Shown: piece by piece, positions 7,855 through 17,636 of the stretch
How the letters are laid out: each line of letters begins with the position of its first letter
How positions within the stretch are numbered: the first letter of the stretch is position 1
Assembly: GCF_004764705.1 (NCBI RefSeq)
Contig: NZ_SHLX01000002.1
Location: 1-64,000, forward strand
Source: Paenibacillus cymbidii
GTDB taxonomy: Bacteria > Bacillota > Bacilli > Paenibacillales > NBRC-103111
Direction of reading: 5' to 3'
Length of the DNA: 64,000 nucleotides
Program-made: the position numbers and the translations under genes
The notes under the pieces: model-generated
What the model saw: only the letters and a program-made list of their open reading frames with translations
What the model was told of the DNA's origin: nothing
Databases searched by the model: none

Positions 7855-8047
7855 AAATAGGCCATGTTTTCTTGCCTATTTAACCAAAAACGGGCAGCCT
7901 CTTCAAAATAACCAGCGAAATCACTGGCTATTTCGCTTGAAGTGCCGATTTGAAGTCGATCGGGAGGAAATAACCAGTGTTTTCACTGGTTATTTCCGAT
8001 GAGCCGGGCAATAGGAGGCAAATAGGCCATTTTTCATGGGCTATTTT
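7855..8047 (-). repeat. Compound palindromic repeat, copy 2 (inverted orientation)
   Basis: Four palindromes at about 7855-7881 (GGCCAT type, degenerate), 7905-7932 and 7967-7996 (CCAGTG type) and 8020-8047 (GGCCAT type). Its reverse complement aligns with copy 3, including the spacer motif TTTCCTCCCGA after the second palindrome, so this copy is inverted relative to the other four. It fills the gap between csp and the PHP phosphatase gene; nothing else is seen in 7710-8073. Confidence 0.88.
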
Positions 8048-8073
8048 CGTTGCCGAGCAAGAAATCGTAATTC

Positions 8074-8910
8074 TTATCTACCAATATTGCTTTGTGCGGC
8101 AAACCACTCCCAGCCGAAGCCGACATGATCCGGTTTATGCGAATCCGAGCCATACACACAAGCGATGCCCCGCGCCCGGCAAGCGGCGAGAAACCAGGCC
8201 GGTACGTACGGCTTGCCGCATGTCGCCACGCGCATCCCGGCCGTGTTCACGTCGATGCCGACGCCGGTCGCGGCCAGCAGCGGCAAAATCGCTTCCAGCC
8301 GGCGGCGAATGTGGTTTTCGTCGATCGGCGGCAGCGCCGACGCGAACTTTTCGATCAAATTAATATGGCCGATCCGCTTGCGGATGTGCGAAGGGAGATG
8401 ACCCGCCCGCGCGATCGCCGCTTCCACATGGTCGTAATATTCGTCGACGACATTCGTCATCGTGCCGTAATAAGCCAGCAGATGCTCGGCAAAGTGGTCG
8501 GGTTTGTAGTCGACGCACTGCATGACCCCGCCTCGCCCGCGCAAATAATGCACGGAATACACGACATCCTCCAGCTCGCCCTGCCACTCGTCGACGATCC
8601 GCTCCGTAAAGCCGAACGCCCCCGGCAAATAATCGAGCTCCAGCCCGACCGTCACGTCGAGCCGTCCTTCATATTGGCGTTTCATCGCTTTGGCGTACGC
8701 CATATAAGCCGGCAGTTCGTCCATCGGCATCGCCAGCTCGCGGAACAGCTCCCCATCCTCCACCCACCCTTGCGGCAGCGGCGGATGCTCGCTGATCGTA
8801 TACCGCTCGAAGCCGAGTGCGAGCGCGCGGTCTAGATACGCCTCCTGCTCCGCATCGTTGCCGTGGTAACAAAACTTCGTATGCGTGTGGCCGTCCCATT
8901 TTAGCGTCAA
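8074..8910 (-). CDS. hisJ: PHP-domain histidinol-phosphatase (HisJ-like)
   Basis: A 278-residue PHP-superfamily metal-dependent phosphatase. The N-terminal HTHTKF motif, the SEH motif near residue 40 and the C-terminal GSDSHKPDHVG motif are the expected metal ligands. The family hydrolyses L-histidinol phosphate in histidine synthesis, but the neighbours are not his genes, so the substrate is inferred from family only. It starts with TTG, whose bases overlap the TGA of the upstream AraC gene, with AAAGGAG ten bases before, so the two genes are coupled. Confidence 0.85.
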   Translation of the reverse strand: MTLKWDGHTHTKFCYHGNDAEQEAYLDRALALGFERYTISEHPPLPQGWVEDGELFRELAMPMDELPAYMAYAKAMKRQYEGRLDVTVGLELDYLPGAFGFTERIVDEWQGELEDVVYSVHYLRGRGGVMQCVDYKPDHFAEHLLAYYGTMTNVVDEYYDHVEAAIARAGHLPSHIRKRIGHINLIEKFASALPPIDENHIRRRLEAILPLLAATGVGIDVNTAGMRVATCGKPYVPAWFLAACRARGIACVYGSDSHKPDHVGFGWEWFAAQSNIGR

Positions 8911-9821
8911 CGGGGGTTCTCTCCTTTATGCTGTGATTTGTTCGCTTCGCGATAGGCGGAAGGCGCCAGGCCTTCCAGCTTCTTGAACACGCGGCTGAAG
9001 TAGAAGGTGTCCTGAAACCCGACCGCTTCGGCCACTTCCTGCAAGCTGCAAGGGCCGGCGTGAAGCAAAAATTTTGCCCGCTGGATCCTCAGTTGGTGAA
9101 TATAAGTGACTACGGAGATGCCGGCGTACTTTTTGAACACCTGGCAGATGTACTCGTAATTGCGGCCGATCGCCTGCTCGATCGTTTCCTTCGAATTGGG
9201 CTGCATGTACGATTCTTCCAAATGATTGACGATCCGGCGAAACGTCAGAAAGGGTACCGGCACTTCCGTTTCCGCGTTCTGACGCAGCACTTCGTCCGCC
9301 AATTGTTCCAGCATACCGGCCAGCACGATCGACAGCCGGAAACGAAAATAGCCTCTCGGCTGGCGGAATTCACGCAGCAGCCGCTCGAACTCGCCGAGCA
9401 ACCGGAACCGTTCCGTCGTCCGATGACGGCGCGGCAAAAGCAGGCTGTCGACGTCGCGGGTGCCGGACGTGCGCAGCAGCGATTCGGGGGCATGGACGAT
9501 TCTGCGTTCGTCGCTAAGTATCGTCCCGTTCTCCCGTTCGGTCAAGCCGGGATCGGCCGTAAATTGCGCCCAAAAAAACAATCCGCCGTCGCTCGGCTTC
9601 CAAATGTAATGCGGGTCCCACGGCAATAACAACAGCGTGTCGCCGGACAAGAGCGTGAGCTTGTCGTCGCCGACCGCCAAATGCACCGGGCCGTCCGCCA
9701 CCACAATCAGCTCGTAATGGGGATTGCTGTGCACTTCGCCGGGTTTGCCGTTCGTCCTGTCGTGGTGTCCCGCCCACTTGACGTCGAGCGCCGCGTGGCG
9801 GGCGAGCGAAAAGTAGCGCAA
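8907..9821 (-). CDS. AraC-family transcriptional regulator with cupin sensor domain
   Basis: About 304 residues. The N-terminal cupin-like ligand domain (about 25-150) and the C-terminal pair of helix-turn-helix motifs (about 200-295, with SLQEVAEAVGFQDTFYFSRVFKK as second HTH core) give the AraC/XylS layout. The start is taken as TTG 9821 because GGAGGG lies just before it; the frame stays open to 9857. It is divergent from the ADP-ribosylglycohydrolase gene and translationally coupled to hisJ; the likely targets are one or both, as is common for divergent AraC genes. Confidence 0.87.
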   Translation of the reverse strand: MRYFSLARHAALDVKWAGHHDRTNGKPGEVHSNPHYELIVVADGPVHLAVGDDKLTLLSGDTLLLLPWDPHYIWKPSDGGLFFWAQFTADPGLTERENGTILSDERRIVHAPESLLRTSGTRDVDSLLLPRRHRTTERFRLLGEFERLLREFRQPRGYFRFRLSIVLAGMLEQLADEVLRQNAETEVPVPFLTFRRIVNHLEESYMQPNSKETIEQAIGRNYEYICQVFKKYAGISVVTYIHQLRIQRAKFLLHAGPCSLQEVAEAVGFQDTFYFSRVFKKLEGLAPSAYREANKSQHKGENPR

Positions 9822-9932
9822 GATGCCCTCCGTTTCCCGATATTGGCGGCCGGCCAAATCGCAATAACGTTCATGGAAGCGGCCGCTTGCCGCCTGTTAT
9901 GATGATTATATCGGAGACCCCGCAGAAAGGAA

Positions 9933-11903
9933 ATGATCCCTTTGACAACCATTGTACTGAACGAACAGGACTATTACCGCAAAGTATACGGAGGCTGGCT
10001 CGGCAAAAATATCGGCGGCACGCTGGGCGCTCCGGTGGAAGGCAAAATGGAGCTGCTGCAGCTGACCTATTATCCGGTGCTCCCGGACGGCCCGCTCGAA
10101 AACGACGATCTCGACCTGCAGCTCGTCTGGCTGCATGCGCTGGAGCAGTACGGGGCGCGGTTGACCGCGGAGGAGCTTGGGAAGGAATGGGTGGAGCATG
10201 TCTTTTTCCCGTTCGACGAGTACGGGTATGCGCTGACGAATTTGCGCCGGGGACTGGCTGCGCCGGTGGCGGGCTCGTTCAACAACCCGTTCGCCGATTG
10301 CATGGGTTCGCCGATTCGTTCGGAAATTTGGGCGATGGCCGCACCCGCAGCGCCGTCGGTCGCCGCATATTACGCGTATCAGGACGCCATTGTCGACCAT
10401 GCCGGCGGCGAAGGGGTGTATGGGGAAATGTTGTTTGCGGCGATGGAGAGCGCCGCTTTCGTCGAATCGGACCGCGATCGGCTGATCGCGATCGGGCTGG
10501 CGCACATTCCGCCGGATTGCCGCACGGCGCTCGCCGTGCGCGACTTGCTGCGCTGGCACGGCGAAGGCGTCGACTGGCTGGAAGCGCGCCGCCTCGTGCT
10601 TGCTCATCACGGCAGCCCCAACTTCACCGACGCGCCGCAAAATATCGCCTTTACGATTCTCGGCTGGCTGTACGGCGCCGATTTCGAGGATTGCATTCTG
10701 AAAGCCGTCAACTGCGGCTACGACACGGACTGCACCGCCGCCACGCTGGGGGCGTTGCTTGGCATGATTCTCGGGCCGGAGGGGCTGCCCGAGCGCTGGG
10801 TGAAGCCGGTCGGCGACCGGATCGTCGTCAGCCCGCCGATCAAGGGCTTCCCGGTGCCGGCCAATCTCGACGAGCTGACCCGCCGCACGATGCGCGTCGG
10901 CCGCGAAGTGCTCGCCGTGTGGGACGCCGGCGTCGCGATCAGTCGCGATGCGGCGACTTCGGCTTCGGCTTCGGCTGCGGCGGCCTTGCCGGCCGAGCCG
11001 AGCGAAGCGGTGCGCGCGTTGTGGCGTGCGCCGGCGACGGCGAACCGCTTCCTGCTGCCGCAAGGCACCAGTGCGGAAGGTATAGGCGTCGAGCTGACGG
11101 TCGACTACGGCGAGGAAGGGCCCTCCATCGCCCGTGGCGGTACGAAGCGGCTGGCGCTGACGCTGGCGAACCGCTCCCGCGAAGCGTGGGAAGGCGCCGT
11201 GCGCTGGGAACTGCCGGCCGGCTGGAGCGGCGCGCCGGCGGAGCATCCGTTTGCGCTGGCGCCCGGCGAGGCGCTGGCGTGGGAGGAGACGCTGGCCGCG
11301 CCGGCAGCGGCGGAGGCGCCGGACGGTGCGCACCGGCTGGCGCTGCTGCTGGATCGCCGCCACGACGGCGACCTGTGGGCGACGGAGCGCGTCGGCCTAG
11401 CGCTCGTCGCGGCGTCGCGCTGGCGCGTCAGCGGGCCGGGCGGAGCCGCGACGAGCAAGGCGGCGAGCGGTAGCGGCACAAGCGAGGCGAACGAGGCGGC
11501 GAGTGGCGGCGTTATCGCCGGCTTCGCGGGCGACCGGCTCGACTTTGCCGGGGCGCTCGGCACGGAGGCGCCGGGCGTCTACCGCGCCGAGTCGAAGCTG
11601 CACAACCCGCGCGAGCGCGCCGTGCGCCTGATCGCCGGCACCGCCAGCCCGGTGAAGCTGTGGTTGAACGGCAAGCTCGTCATCGACGCGCCGCAGCGCA
11701 CCGACTTCATGCCGGCGTACCATCGCGCGCCGCAGAGCAAGCTGTACGAGCTCGTGCTTCCGGCAGGAGCGCACGATATCGCAATCGAAGCGGTCAAGGA
11801 CGACGAGCCGCTGGAGCTGTACGTGCTGCCGGTCGCCCAGCGCCCCGAGCGCCAGCCGGGACCGTTCTTCTACTTGACCGGCATCCGGTTCGACGTCGAC
11901 TGA
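9933..11903 (+). CDS. ADP-ribosylglycohydrolase-family protein with long C-terminal extension
   Basis: A 656-residue protein. Residues about 10-340 match the ADP-ribosyl hydrolase (DraG/ARH) fold: GWLGKNIGG near the start, an acidic ENDDLDLQ segment and the late GYDTDCTAATLGALLG motif supply the expected metal-binding acidic residues. The remaining 300 residues form two or more beta-rich domains joined by an Ala/Ser/Gly/Glu-rich linker (about 495-530) and look like carbohydrate-binding or Ig-like modules. The family removes ADP-ribose from proteins or small molecules, but relatives in gut and soil bacteria occur in sugar loci, so the substrate is open. The start may be ATG 9933 or TTG 9942; GAAAGGA precedes both. 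Confidence 0.85.
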   Translation: MIPLTTIVLNEQDYYRKVYGGWLGKNIGGTLGAPVEGKMELLQLTYYPVLPDGPLENDDLDLQLVWLHALEQYGARLTAEELGKEWVEHVFFPFDEYGYALTNLRRGLAAPVAGSFNNPFADCMGSPIRSEIWAMAAPAAPSVAAYYAYQDAIVDHAGGEGVYGEMLFAAMESAAFVESDRDRLIAIGLAHIPPDCRTALAVRDLLRWHGEGVDWLEARRLVLAHHGSPNFTDAPQNIAFTILGWLYGADFEDCILKAVNCGYDTDCTAATLGALLGMILGPEGLPERWVKPVGDRIVVSPPIKGFPVPANLDELTRRTMRVGREVLAVWDAGVAISRDAATSASASAAAALPAEPSEAVRALWRAPATANRFLLPQGTSAEGIGVELTVDYGEEGPSIARGGTKRLALTLANRSREAWEGAVRWELPAGWSGAPAEHPFALAPGEALAWEETLAAPAAAEAPDGAHRLALLLDRRHDGDLWATERVGLALVAASRWRVSGPGGAATSKAASGSGTSEANEAASGGVIAGFAGDRLDFAGALGTEAPGVYRAESKLHNPRERAVRLIAGTASPVKLWLNGKLVIDAPQRTDFMPAYHRAPQSKLYELVLPAGAHDIAIEAVKDDEPLELYVLPVAQRPERQPGPFFYLTGIRFDVD

Positions 11904-12029
11904 CGGGCGAACCCGGGCCGCGGAAGTGAGTGGACAGCGAGTAACCGAAGCGCATAACGAAAGCGAGCAACCGAAGCCAGCAACGGAAGGTGCGACAGCA
12001 AACATCGGCTTCACATGAACCCCTCATTC

Positions 12030-12222
12030 GAAATAGGCCACAAAAAATGGCCTATTAGCCCTTTTTCCCCGCCTCGTCGCAAATAGCCAGTGAAATCACT
12101 GGCTATTTCCTCCCGAGCGGCCCAATACCGGGCTTTCCAGCAAAATAACCAGCGAAAACATGGCCTATTTGGGCAACGAGACCCGTTTTTCGCGAAATAG
12201 GCCATTTTTCATGGCCTATTTC
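12030..12222 (+). repeat. Compound palindromic repeat, copy 3
   Basis: Palindromes at about 12030-12056 (GGCCA type), 12080-12109 (perfect CCAGTG type), 12142-12170 (hybrid: ACCAGC left arm, ATGGCC right arm) and 12193-12222 (perfect GGCCAT type). It lies between the ADP-ribosylglycohydrolase stop and the helicase promoter region. Upstream, 11904-12029 holds only GC-rich spacer. Confidence 0.9.
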
Positions 12223-12317
12223 GTTATATACAGCTACACATACGCCGTTCGCTTTCTCCTGCCGTTGTTGCTATCATGGAAAAAAGACAACCACGGCTGA
12301 AAGAAAGGACCAACGCC

Positions 12318-15275
12318 ATGAGCACGAAAGACGAGCGACTGGCGGGCGAAGTGCTGGCGCTGTTCGGCGACAGCCGGAAGCTGCCCAGCGGCGTCCGCCC
12401 CCGCTTCGAATCGCGGCAGCGGCTGGAAGCCGAATTTACGCTGACGCCCCGCCAATACGGATATCGCGACTGGCTGTTCGATATCGAGCTGCGCATCGGC
12501 CCCGGGCGGCTCTATATCGTGCGGGATATCCGCGATTTTCTCAAACGCGTCGACGAAGGCCGGACGCTGAGCTTTACGCCGCAGTTCGAATACGACCCGG
12601 CACAGCACCACTTCGGCGCCGCGGACGACGCGCTGATCCGCGAGCTGGTCCGCGTCGTCCGGAGGGAAGAGTTGTACCGCCACACGAACGGCATCACTTC
12701 GTTCCAACTTTCCCGCAGCAGACAGAACGATCGCGAGCGCGTTTTGCCGCTCGATTCCGCCTCGTGGCCGGCAGCGCGCCAACTGCTGACGGCGGCTCCC
12801 GCCGTAGAGCTGCAGCATCGCCGCCGCACCTGGCGCGGCTTCCGGATCAGCGACGAACCGCTGCCGCTGCAATTCGCCGTCGACCGCGCCCCCGAGGAAG
12901 ACGGCTACCTGCTGCTGATCGAAGGAATGCCGGAGCTGACGATCATGGAAAGCTACAGCGCCGTGCTTCACGACGGCAAGCTGTGGCAGCTGCCGGCCGC
13001 CGACTGCGCGCGGCTCGCCGAACTGAAGCAGCTCACCGAGCGCGAAGGCACCGGGCGACTGCCGTTTGCGCCCGAACAAGCCGAACAACTGATGGAGCGC
13101 GTCGTGCCGGGGCTGATGAAGCTCGGCGCCGTCCGCATCGCGCAGGCGGTCAGCGACCGGATCGTCAAGACGAAGCTGAAGGCGCGGCTTTATTTGGACC
13201 GGGTGAAGGACCGGCTGCTCGCATCGCTGGAATTCCAGTACGGCGATATCGTCGTCAACCCGCTCGCGCATACGAAGACGCAATCGAACCGGCAAGGGCA
13301 AGGGGAAAGCCGCATTCTGCTGCGGGACGGCGATCAGGAGCAGCGCATTCTCGAGTTGATGGAATCGGTGCCTTGCACGATAACGGATGGCGGCTACATT
13401 TGGCCGGATGAAGAGGAGCAGTTCGATTTTCTGCACAACGTCATTCCGGAGCTGGAGAACCAACTCGCGGTTTATGCGACAACGGCGGTCAAGGAGCGGC
13501 TGTTCGTCGGCTCGGCGCCGCCGCGGATCAGCGTACGGCTGTCCGAACGGACCGACTGGATGAGCTTCACGTTCCACATGGCCGGCATTACGGAGGCGGA
13601 AATTCGCCGCGTCCTGCAGGACTTGGAAATGAAGCGCAAATACTACAAGCTGCCGAACGGCGCGCTGATGCCGCTGCAGACGCAGGCGTTTGCGGAAATT
13701 CGCCATTTCCTGAAAGGAATCGGCATTACCAGCCGCGACGTGCAGGGCGCCGAGCTGCGGTTGCCGGCGCTGCGCGGGCTCGGGCTGCTGGACGCGCGCG
13801 ACAACGGGTCGAGCATCCATTTTGACAAGTCGCTGCGGCGGTTTCTCGACGACCTGCGCAACCCGGACAACCTCGAGTGCCCGCTGCCGGAGCCGCTGGC
13901 CCCGGTACTCCGCGACTATCAGAAGTTCGGCTTCCAATGGATGAAGACGCTCGCCCATTACCGGTTCGGCGGCATTCTGGCCGACGACATGGGGCTCGGC
14001 AAAACGGTGCAAAGCATCACTTTCCTGGCATCCGTCCTGCCGGAGATCCGCGAGCGCAAGCAGCCGGCGCTGATCGTATGCCCCGCTTCGCTCGTCTACA
14101 ACTGGCTGGGCGAGCTGCGCAAATTCGCGCCCGACATCGCCGCCGTCATCGCCGAAGGCACGAAGCACGAACGAAGCGCCGTGCTGGATGAGGCGGCAGG
14201 CAGCGCGGACGTCGTCATCACCTCCTACCCGCTGCTGCGCAAGGACCCGGAGCTGTATGCCGGCCAGACGTTCCATACGCTCATCCTGGACGAAGCGCAA
14301 GCGTTCAAAAACTACGCCACCCAAACGGCGCAAGCGGTGCGGCAGCTCGCGGCGGCGCATCGTTTTGCGCTGACCGGCACGCCGGTGGAAAATTCGCTCG
14401 ACGATTTGTGGTCGATTGCGGAAGCGGTCATGCCCGGCCTGTTCCCGGACCGGCGGACGTTCGCCGAGCTGCCGCGCGAAGCCGTGGCGAAGCGCATCCG
14501 GCCGTTCCTGCTGCGGCGGCTGAAGGCGGACGTCGTGCGCGAGCTGCCGGACAAAATCGAGTCGCTGCAAACGTCCGAACTGCTGCCCGAGCAGAAGAAG
14601 CTGTACGCGGCGCTGCTCGCCGAGCTCAAGGCGGAAGCGCTGAAGCACCTGCGCGACAACAACTTTCAGCGCAGCCGCATTCGCATTCTGGCCGGCCTGA
14701 CCCGGCTGCGCCAGGTTTGCTGCCATCCGGCACTCTTCGTGGAAGGCTACGCCGGCGGCTCCGCCAAATTCGAGCAGCTGCTCGAAATCGTGGAAGAGTG
14801 CCGCGGCGCGGGCAAACGGGCGCTGATCTTTTCACAATTTACCGGCATGCTGGGGATGATCGCACGCGAGCTGGGGGAGCGCGGGGTGCCGTTCTTCTAT
14901 CTCGACGGCAGCACGCCGGCCGAAGAACGCGTCGCTTCCTGCGCCCGCTTCAACGAGGGCGAACGCGAGCTGTTCCTCATCTCGCTCAAGGCGGGCGGCA
15001 CCGGGCTCAACTTGACCGGGGCGGACACGGTCATCCTCTACGATCTGTGGTGGAACCCGGCAGCCGAGCAGCAGGCGGCCGACCGGGCGCACCGCATCGG
15101 GCAGAAGCAGGTCGTGCACGTCATGCGGCTCGTCGCCCAGGGCACCGTCGAGGACAAAATGATCGCGCTCCAGGAGCGCAAACGCAGCTTGATCGACGAG
15201 GTCGTGCAGCCGGGCGAAACGGAGTTGTCCGCGCTGACGGAGCAGGATATTCGCGAGCTGCTGGCGCTGGAGTAA
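12318..15275 (+). CDS. SNF2-family DEAD/DEAH-box helicase
   Basis: A 985-residue Swi2/Snf2 ATPase. The N-terminal half carries a SNF2-associated region typical of Bacillales members. The motor follows: Walker A in GGILADDMGLGKT (about residues 550-562), DEAQ box near 657, GTPVENS motif III, and a C-terminal helicase lobe ending in the arginine-finger motif DRAHRIGQKQ. Such proteins translocate on double-stranded DNA; the cellular role in Firmicutes is not settled. ATG 12318 is chosen because AAAGGA lies eight bases upstream and a TATCAT -10-like box precedes the earlier ATG at 12276. The gene stands alone between repeat copy 3 and the glyS leader. Confidence 0.9.
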   Translation: MSTKDERLAGEVLALFGDSRKLPSGVRPRFESRQRLEAEFTLTPRQYGYRDWLFDIELRIGPGRLYIVRDIRDFLKRVDEGRTLSFTPQFEYDPAQHHFGAADDALIRELVRVVRREELYRHTNGITSFQLSRSRQNDRERVLPLDSASWPAARQLLTAAPAVELQHRRRTWRGFRISDEPLPLQFAVDRAPEEDGYLLLIEGMPELTIMESYSAVLHDGKLWQLPAADCARLAELKQLTEREGTGRLPFAPEQAEQLMERVVPGLMKLGAVRIAQAVSDRIVKTKLKARLYLDRVKDRLLASLEFQYGDIVVNPLAHTKTQSNRQGQGESRILLRDGDQEQRILELMESVPCTITDGGYIWPDEEEQFDFLHNVIPELENQLAVYATTAVKERLFVGSAPPRISVRLSERTDWMSFTFHMAGITEAEIRRVLQDLEMKRKYYKLPNGALMPLQTQAFAEIRHFLKGIGITSRDVQGAELRLPALRGLGLLDARDNGSSIHFDKSLRRFLDDLRNPDNLECPLPEPLAPVLRDYQKFGFQWMKTLAHYRFGGILADDMGLGKTVQSITFLASVLPEIRERKQPALIVCPASLVYNWLGELRKFAPDIAAVIAEGTKHERSAVLDEAAGSADVVITSYPLLRKDPELYAGQTFHTLILDEAQAFKNYATQTAQAVRQLAAAHRFALTGTPVENSLDDLWSIAEAVMPGLFPDRRTFAELPREAVAKRIRPFLLRRLKADVVRELPDKIESLQTSELLPEQKKLYAALLAELKAEALKHLRDNNFQRSRIRILAGLTRLRQVCCHPALFVEGYAGGSAKFEQLLEIVEECRGAGKRALIFSQFTGMLGMIARELGERGVPFFYLDGSTPAEERVASCARFNEGERELFLISLKAGGTGLNLTGADTVILYDLWWNPAAEQQAADRAHRIGQKQVVHVMRLVAQGTVEDKMIALQERKRSLIDEVVQPGETELSALTEQDIRELLALE

Positions 15276-15316
15276 CACGGTTAGCCGCCCTCTATGCCTG
15301 GCGTCGCGAATGGCCC

Positions 15317-15345
15317 TTGAATTTGCCGCGCCGTTTCGGTAGGAT
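15317..15345 (+). promoter_or_regulatory. Promoter of glyS T-box transcript
   Basis: -35 TTGAAT (15317-15322), 17-base spacer, -10 TAGGAT (15340-15345). Predicted start near 15352, at the beginning of the T-box leader. Confidence 0.55.
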
Positions 15346-15351
15346 AAGGGA

Positions 15352-15590
15352 AGGTTGATTTTTGAGGCGATGAGGGACCGAAGTACTTGATTCACCCGCT
15401 GCGCAGCGATTCGGGGACGGTGGAAGCCCGGAGGCGGCATCAAGGAAAGGCAGTCCGGAGCCGATCTCGTTAGGCCAAAAGAGGGCGTTCGCGCGTGCGT
15501 GCGGATCGTCAACTAGGGTGGAACCGCGGGTGCGCCATGCTCTCGTCCCTAGGCATCGAAGCTCGATGCCTATTGGGCGGGAGCTTTTTA
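15352..15590 (+). promoter_or_regulatory. Glycine T-box riboswitch leader
   Basis: The T-box consensus AGGGTGGAACCGCGGG is at 15515-15530. It is followed by a terminator hairpin whose outer arms are GCTC-n-GTCCC and GGGC-GGGAGC (about 15539-15584), then TTTTT (15585-15589). Upstream bases fold into the Stem I region. The leader should read uncharged tRNA-Gly and let transcription into glyS proceed. The specifier codon could not be assigned with confidence by eye. Confidence 0.92.
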
Positions 15591-15615
15591 CGTTGATAAA
15601 GGAGATGGATGGGAA

Positions 15616-17004
15616 ATGAGCACGAGCAAAACGATGGAGCAAGTCGTCGCGCTGGCCAAGCACCGCGGATTTATTTTCCCGGGCTCGGAAATTTACGGCG
15701 GTCTGGCGAACACGTGGGATTACGGCCCGCTGGGCGTCGAGCTGAAAAACAACATCAAACGCGCCTGGTGGAAAAAATTCATCCAGGAATCGCCGTACAA
15801 CGTCGGCCTGGACGCCGCGATTCTGATGAATCCGCGGGCGTGGGTCGCCTCCGGCCACGTCGGCAACTTCAACGACCCGATGATCGACTGCAAGAACTGC
15901 AAAGCCCGCCACCGCGCGGACAAAATCATCGAAAACGCTCTCGACGCCAAAGGCATCGAAATGGTCGTCGACGGCTTGTCGTTCGCGCAGATGGCCGAAC
16001 TGATCAAGGAGCACCAAATCGTCTGCCCGGACTGCGGCAGCCGCGATTTTACCGACATTCGCCAGTTCAACCTGATGTTCAAAACGTTCCAGGGCGTCAC
16101 CGAGTCGAGCACGAACGAAATTTATTTGCGTCCGGAGACGGCGCAAGGCATTTTCGTCAATTTCAAAAACGTGCAGCGCACGATGCGCAAAAAAATGCCG
16201 TTCGGCATCGGCCAAATCGGCAAAAGCTTCCGCAACGAAATTACGCCGGGCAACTTCACGTTCCGCACGCGCGAGTTCGAGCAGATGGAGCTTGAATTTT
16301 TTTGCAAGCCGGGCGAGGATCTGAAGTGGTTCGAATACTGGCGCGGCTTCTGCCGCGACTGGCTGCTGGCGCTGGGCATCAAGGAAGAGAGCATCCGCCT
16401 GCGCGATCATTCGGATGACGAGCTGTCCCATTACAGCAACGCAACGACCGACATCGAGTACCGGTTCCCGTTCGGCTGGGGCGAGCTGTGGGGCATCGCC
16501 GACCGCACCGACTACGACCTGAAGCAGCATATGGAGCATTCCGGCGAAGATTTCAACTATATCGACCAGGATGCAAGCGAGCGCTACATCCCGTACTGCA
16601 TCGAGCCTTCGCTCGGCGCCGACCGCGTGACGCTGGCGTTCCTGATCGACGCTTACGAGGAGCAGCAGCTCGAGGGCGACGACAGCCGCACCGTGCTGCA
16701 CTTCCATCCGGCGCTGGCGCCGATCAAGGCGGCGGTGCTGCCGCTGTCGAAGAAGCTGGCCGAAGGTGCCGGCAAAGTGTTCGCGTCGCTGGCGGCCGAG
16801 TTTATGGTCGACTACGACGAAACCGGCTCGATCGGCAAACGGTACCGCCGCCAGGACGAAGTCGGCACGCCGTTCTGCATCACGTACGACTTCGAATCCG
16901 AAACCGACGGCCAAGTAACCGTGCGCGAGCGCGATTCGATGACGCAGGTGCGCCTGCCGATCGGCGAGTTGAAGAGCTATTTGGCGGAACGCGTCCGCTT
17001 CTAA
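15616..17004 (+). CDS. glyS: Glycyl-tRNA synthetase, single-chain type
   Basis: A 462-residue class IIa aminoacyl-tRNA synthetase that charges tRNA-Gly. The single-chain dimeric form is recognised by its N-terminal segment, a Cys-rich insertion (CKNCKARHR near 93-103 and CPDCGSRDF near 137-145) that binds zinc in relatives, the [12 protein letters not shown] motif, the class II motif 2 region [10 protein letters not shown], motif 3 near GADRVTLAF and a C-terminal anticodon-binding domain. GGAG at 15601-15604 precedes the ATG by 11 bases; an ATG at 15609 is out of frame. Expression is controlled by the upstream T-box. Confidence 0.97.
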   Translation: MSTSKTMEQVVALAKHRGFIFPGSEIYGGLANTWDYGPLGVELKNNIKRAWWKKFIQESPYNVGLDAAILMNPRAWVASGHVGNFNDPMIDCKNCKARHRADKIIENALDAKGIEMVVDGLSFAQMAELIKEHQIVCPDCGSRDFTDIRQFNLMFKTFQGVTESSTNEIYLRPETAQGIFVNFKNVQRTMRKKMPFGIGQIGKSFRNEITPGNFTFRTREFEQMELEFFCKPGEDLKWFEYWRGFCRDWLLALGIKEESIRLRDHSDDELSHYSNATTDIEYRFPFGWGELWGIADRTDYDLKQHMEHSGEDFNYIDQDASERYIPYCIEPSLGADRVTLAFLIDAYEEQQLEGDDSRTVLHFHPALAPIKAAVLPLSKKLAEGAGKVFASLAAEFMVDYDETGSIGKRYRRQDEVGTPFCITYDFESETDGQVTVRERDSMTQVRLPIGELKSYLAERVRF

Positions 17005-17021
17005 AGATTGTTATGGAAACA

Positions 17022-17056
17022 AGGCACCGATCCGCGAGGAATCGGTGCCTTTTATT
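17022..17056 (+). terminator. Terminator of glyS
   Basis: A 10-bp stem AGGCACCGAT/ATCGGTGCCT is followed by TTTATTT, 17 bases after the stop codon. Its stem is nearly the same as that at 26853-26880, after another operon. Confidence 0.9.
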
Positions 17057-17146
17057 TGTGCGCTATTGAACAGTACTGCTACGCACTCGTAACGTACGAG
17101 TCACCCGAATTTCCGGATATCGTTCCGACACCTCTCGTTCTTCCAG

Positions 17147-17338
17147 TTAATGAATGCGTTCATGCAAATCGATGCGTTCAAAGCTATAAATCCAATCGGA
17201 TTGACGGTATTGCCCCGTCGCTCCAGTTTCATATCCCCCACGAACCCCTATGCTCAAATAGTTCTGGAGCAAAAAGGTTGGAGGGCCGATCAATGTTGTC
17301 AGGTTAAACGCCCGCCCGCTCCATTCCATGTCATTCAT
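17147..17338 (-). CDS. Hypothetical small protein (63 aa)
   Basis: Not recognised. The ORF begins ATGAATGACATG with a good ribosome binding site (AGAGGTGAG) eight bases upstream, which is the main reason to list it. Composition is mixed, with no signal peptide or TM segment and a Gly/Tyr-rich middle. The region is AT-richer than its surroundings. Its coding sequence includes CAATGTTGTCAGGTTAA (17291-17307), found with one mismatch at 56560-56576, so it may be part of a dispersed repeat or a gene remnant rather than a functional gene. Confidence 0.35.
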   Translation of the reverse strand: MNDMEWSGRAFNLTTLIGPPTFLLQNYLSIGVRGGYETGATGQYRQSDWIYSFERIDLHERIH

Positions 17339-17372
17339 AGGAGCGTCTCACCTCTCTCTGTTTGACTGGGGC

Positions 17373-17555
17373 GAAATAGACCATGAAAAATGGCTTATTG
17401 CCCCCATTTCGGCCGTCTCATCAAAAATAGCCAGTGAAATCACTGGTTATTTCGGCCAAACAGCCTCAATCAGAGCAGATCGACACGAATAGCCAGTGAA
17501 ATCACTGGCTATTGCCCATTTTAGTAGAAATAGGCCTCGAAAAGTGGCTTATTTC
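17373..17555 (+). repeat. Compound palindromic repeat, copy 4
   Basis: Palindromes at about 17373-17399, 17424-17453 (CCAGTG type, one G:T change), 17487-17513 (perfect CCAGTG type) and 17526-17555. The spacer after the second palindrome, CGGCCAAACAGCC, is identical to that of copy 5, and the spacer after the first (TTATTGCC-CCATTTCG) matches copy 1. Same orientation as copies 1, 3 and 5. Confidence 0.88.
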
Positions 17556-17636
17556 GCTTCGGGCCCGTTTGTGCGCATTAAATTGAAAACAAGCGATGGA
17601 TCTCCATCGCCGCACTATCGTGCTCGTTACTTCAGT

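Noticed and set aside
9933-11903. Phage or toxin-antitoxin reading for the ADP-ribosylglycohydrolase gene (DarTG-like pair)
   Set aside because: No ADP-ribosyltransferase toxin is adjacent, and the protein is DraG/ARH-like rather than a macrodomain.
12011-12205. Short ORFs across repeat copies (for example 536-742, 7718-8002, 12011-12205, 31242-31520, 31378-31569) with recurring peptides such as IGHFLWPI and EIASDFTGYL
   Set aside because: The peptides recur because the nucleotide repeat recurs; the ORFs have no consistent ribosome binding site and run on either strand.
12234-14726. 830-codon minus-strand ORF opposite the SNF2 helicase
   Set aside because: Arg/Leu/Gln-rich translation typical of the antisense frame of a GC-rich gene; the plus strand encodes a motif-complete helicase.
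15609-16295. Alternative ORF from ATG 15609 at glyS
   Set aside because: Out of frame with glyS; it gives an Arg/Gly-rich shadow. The true start is ATG 15616.
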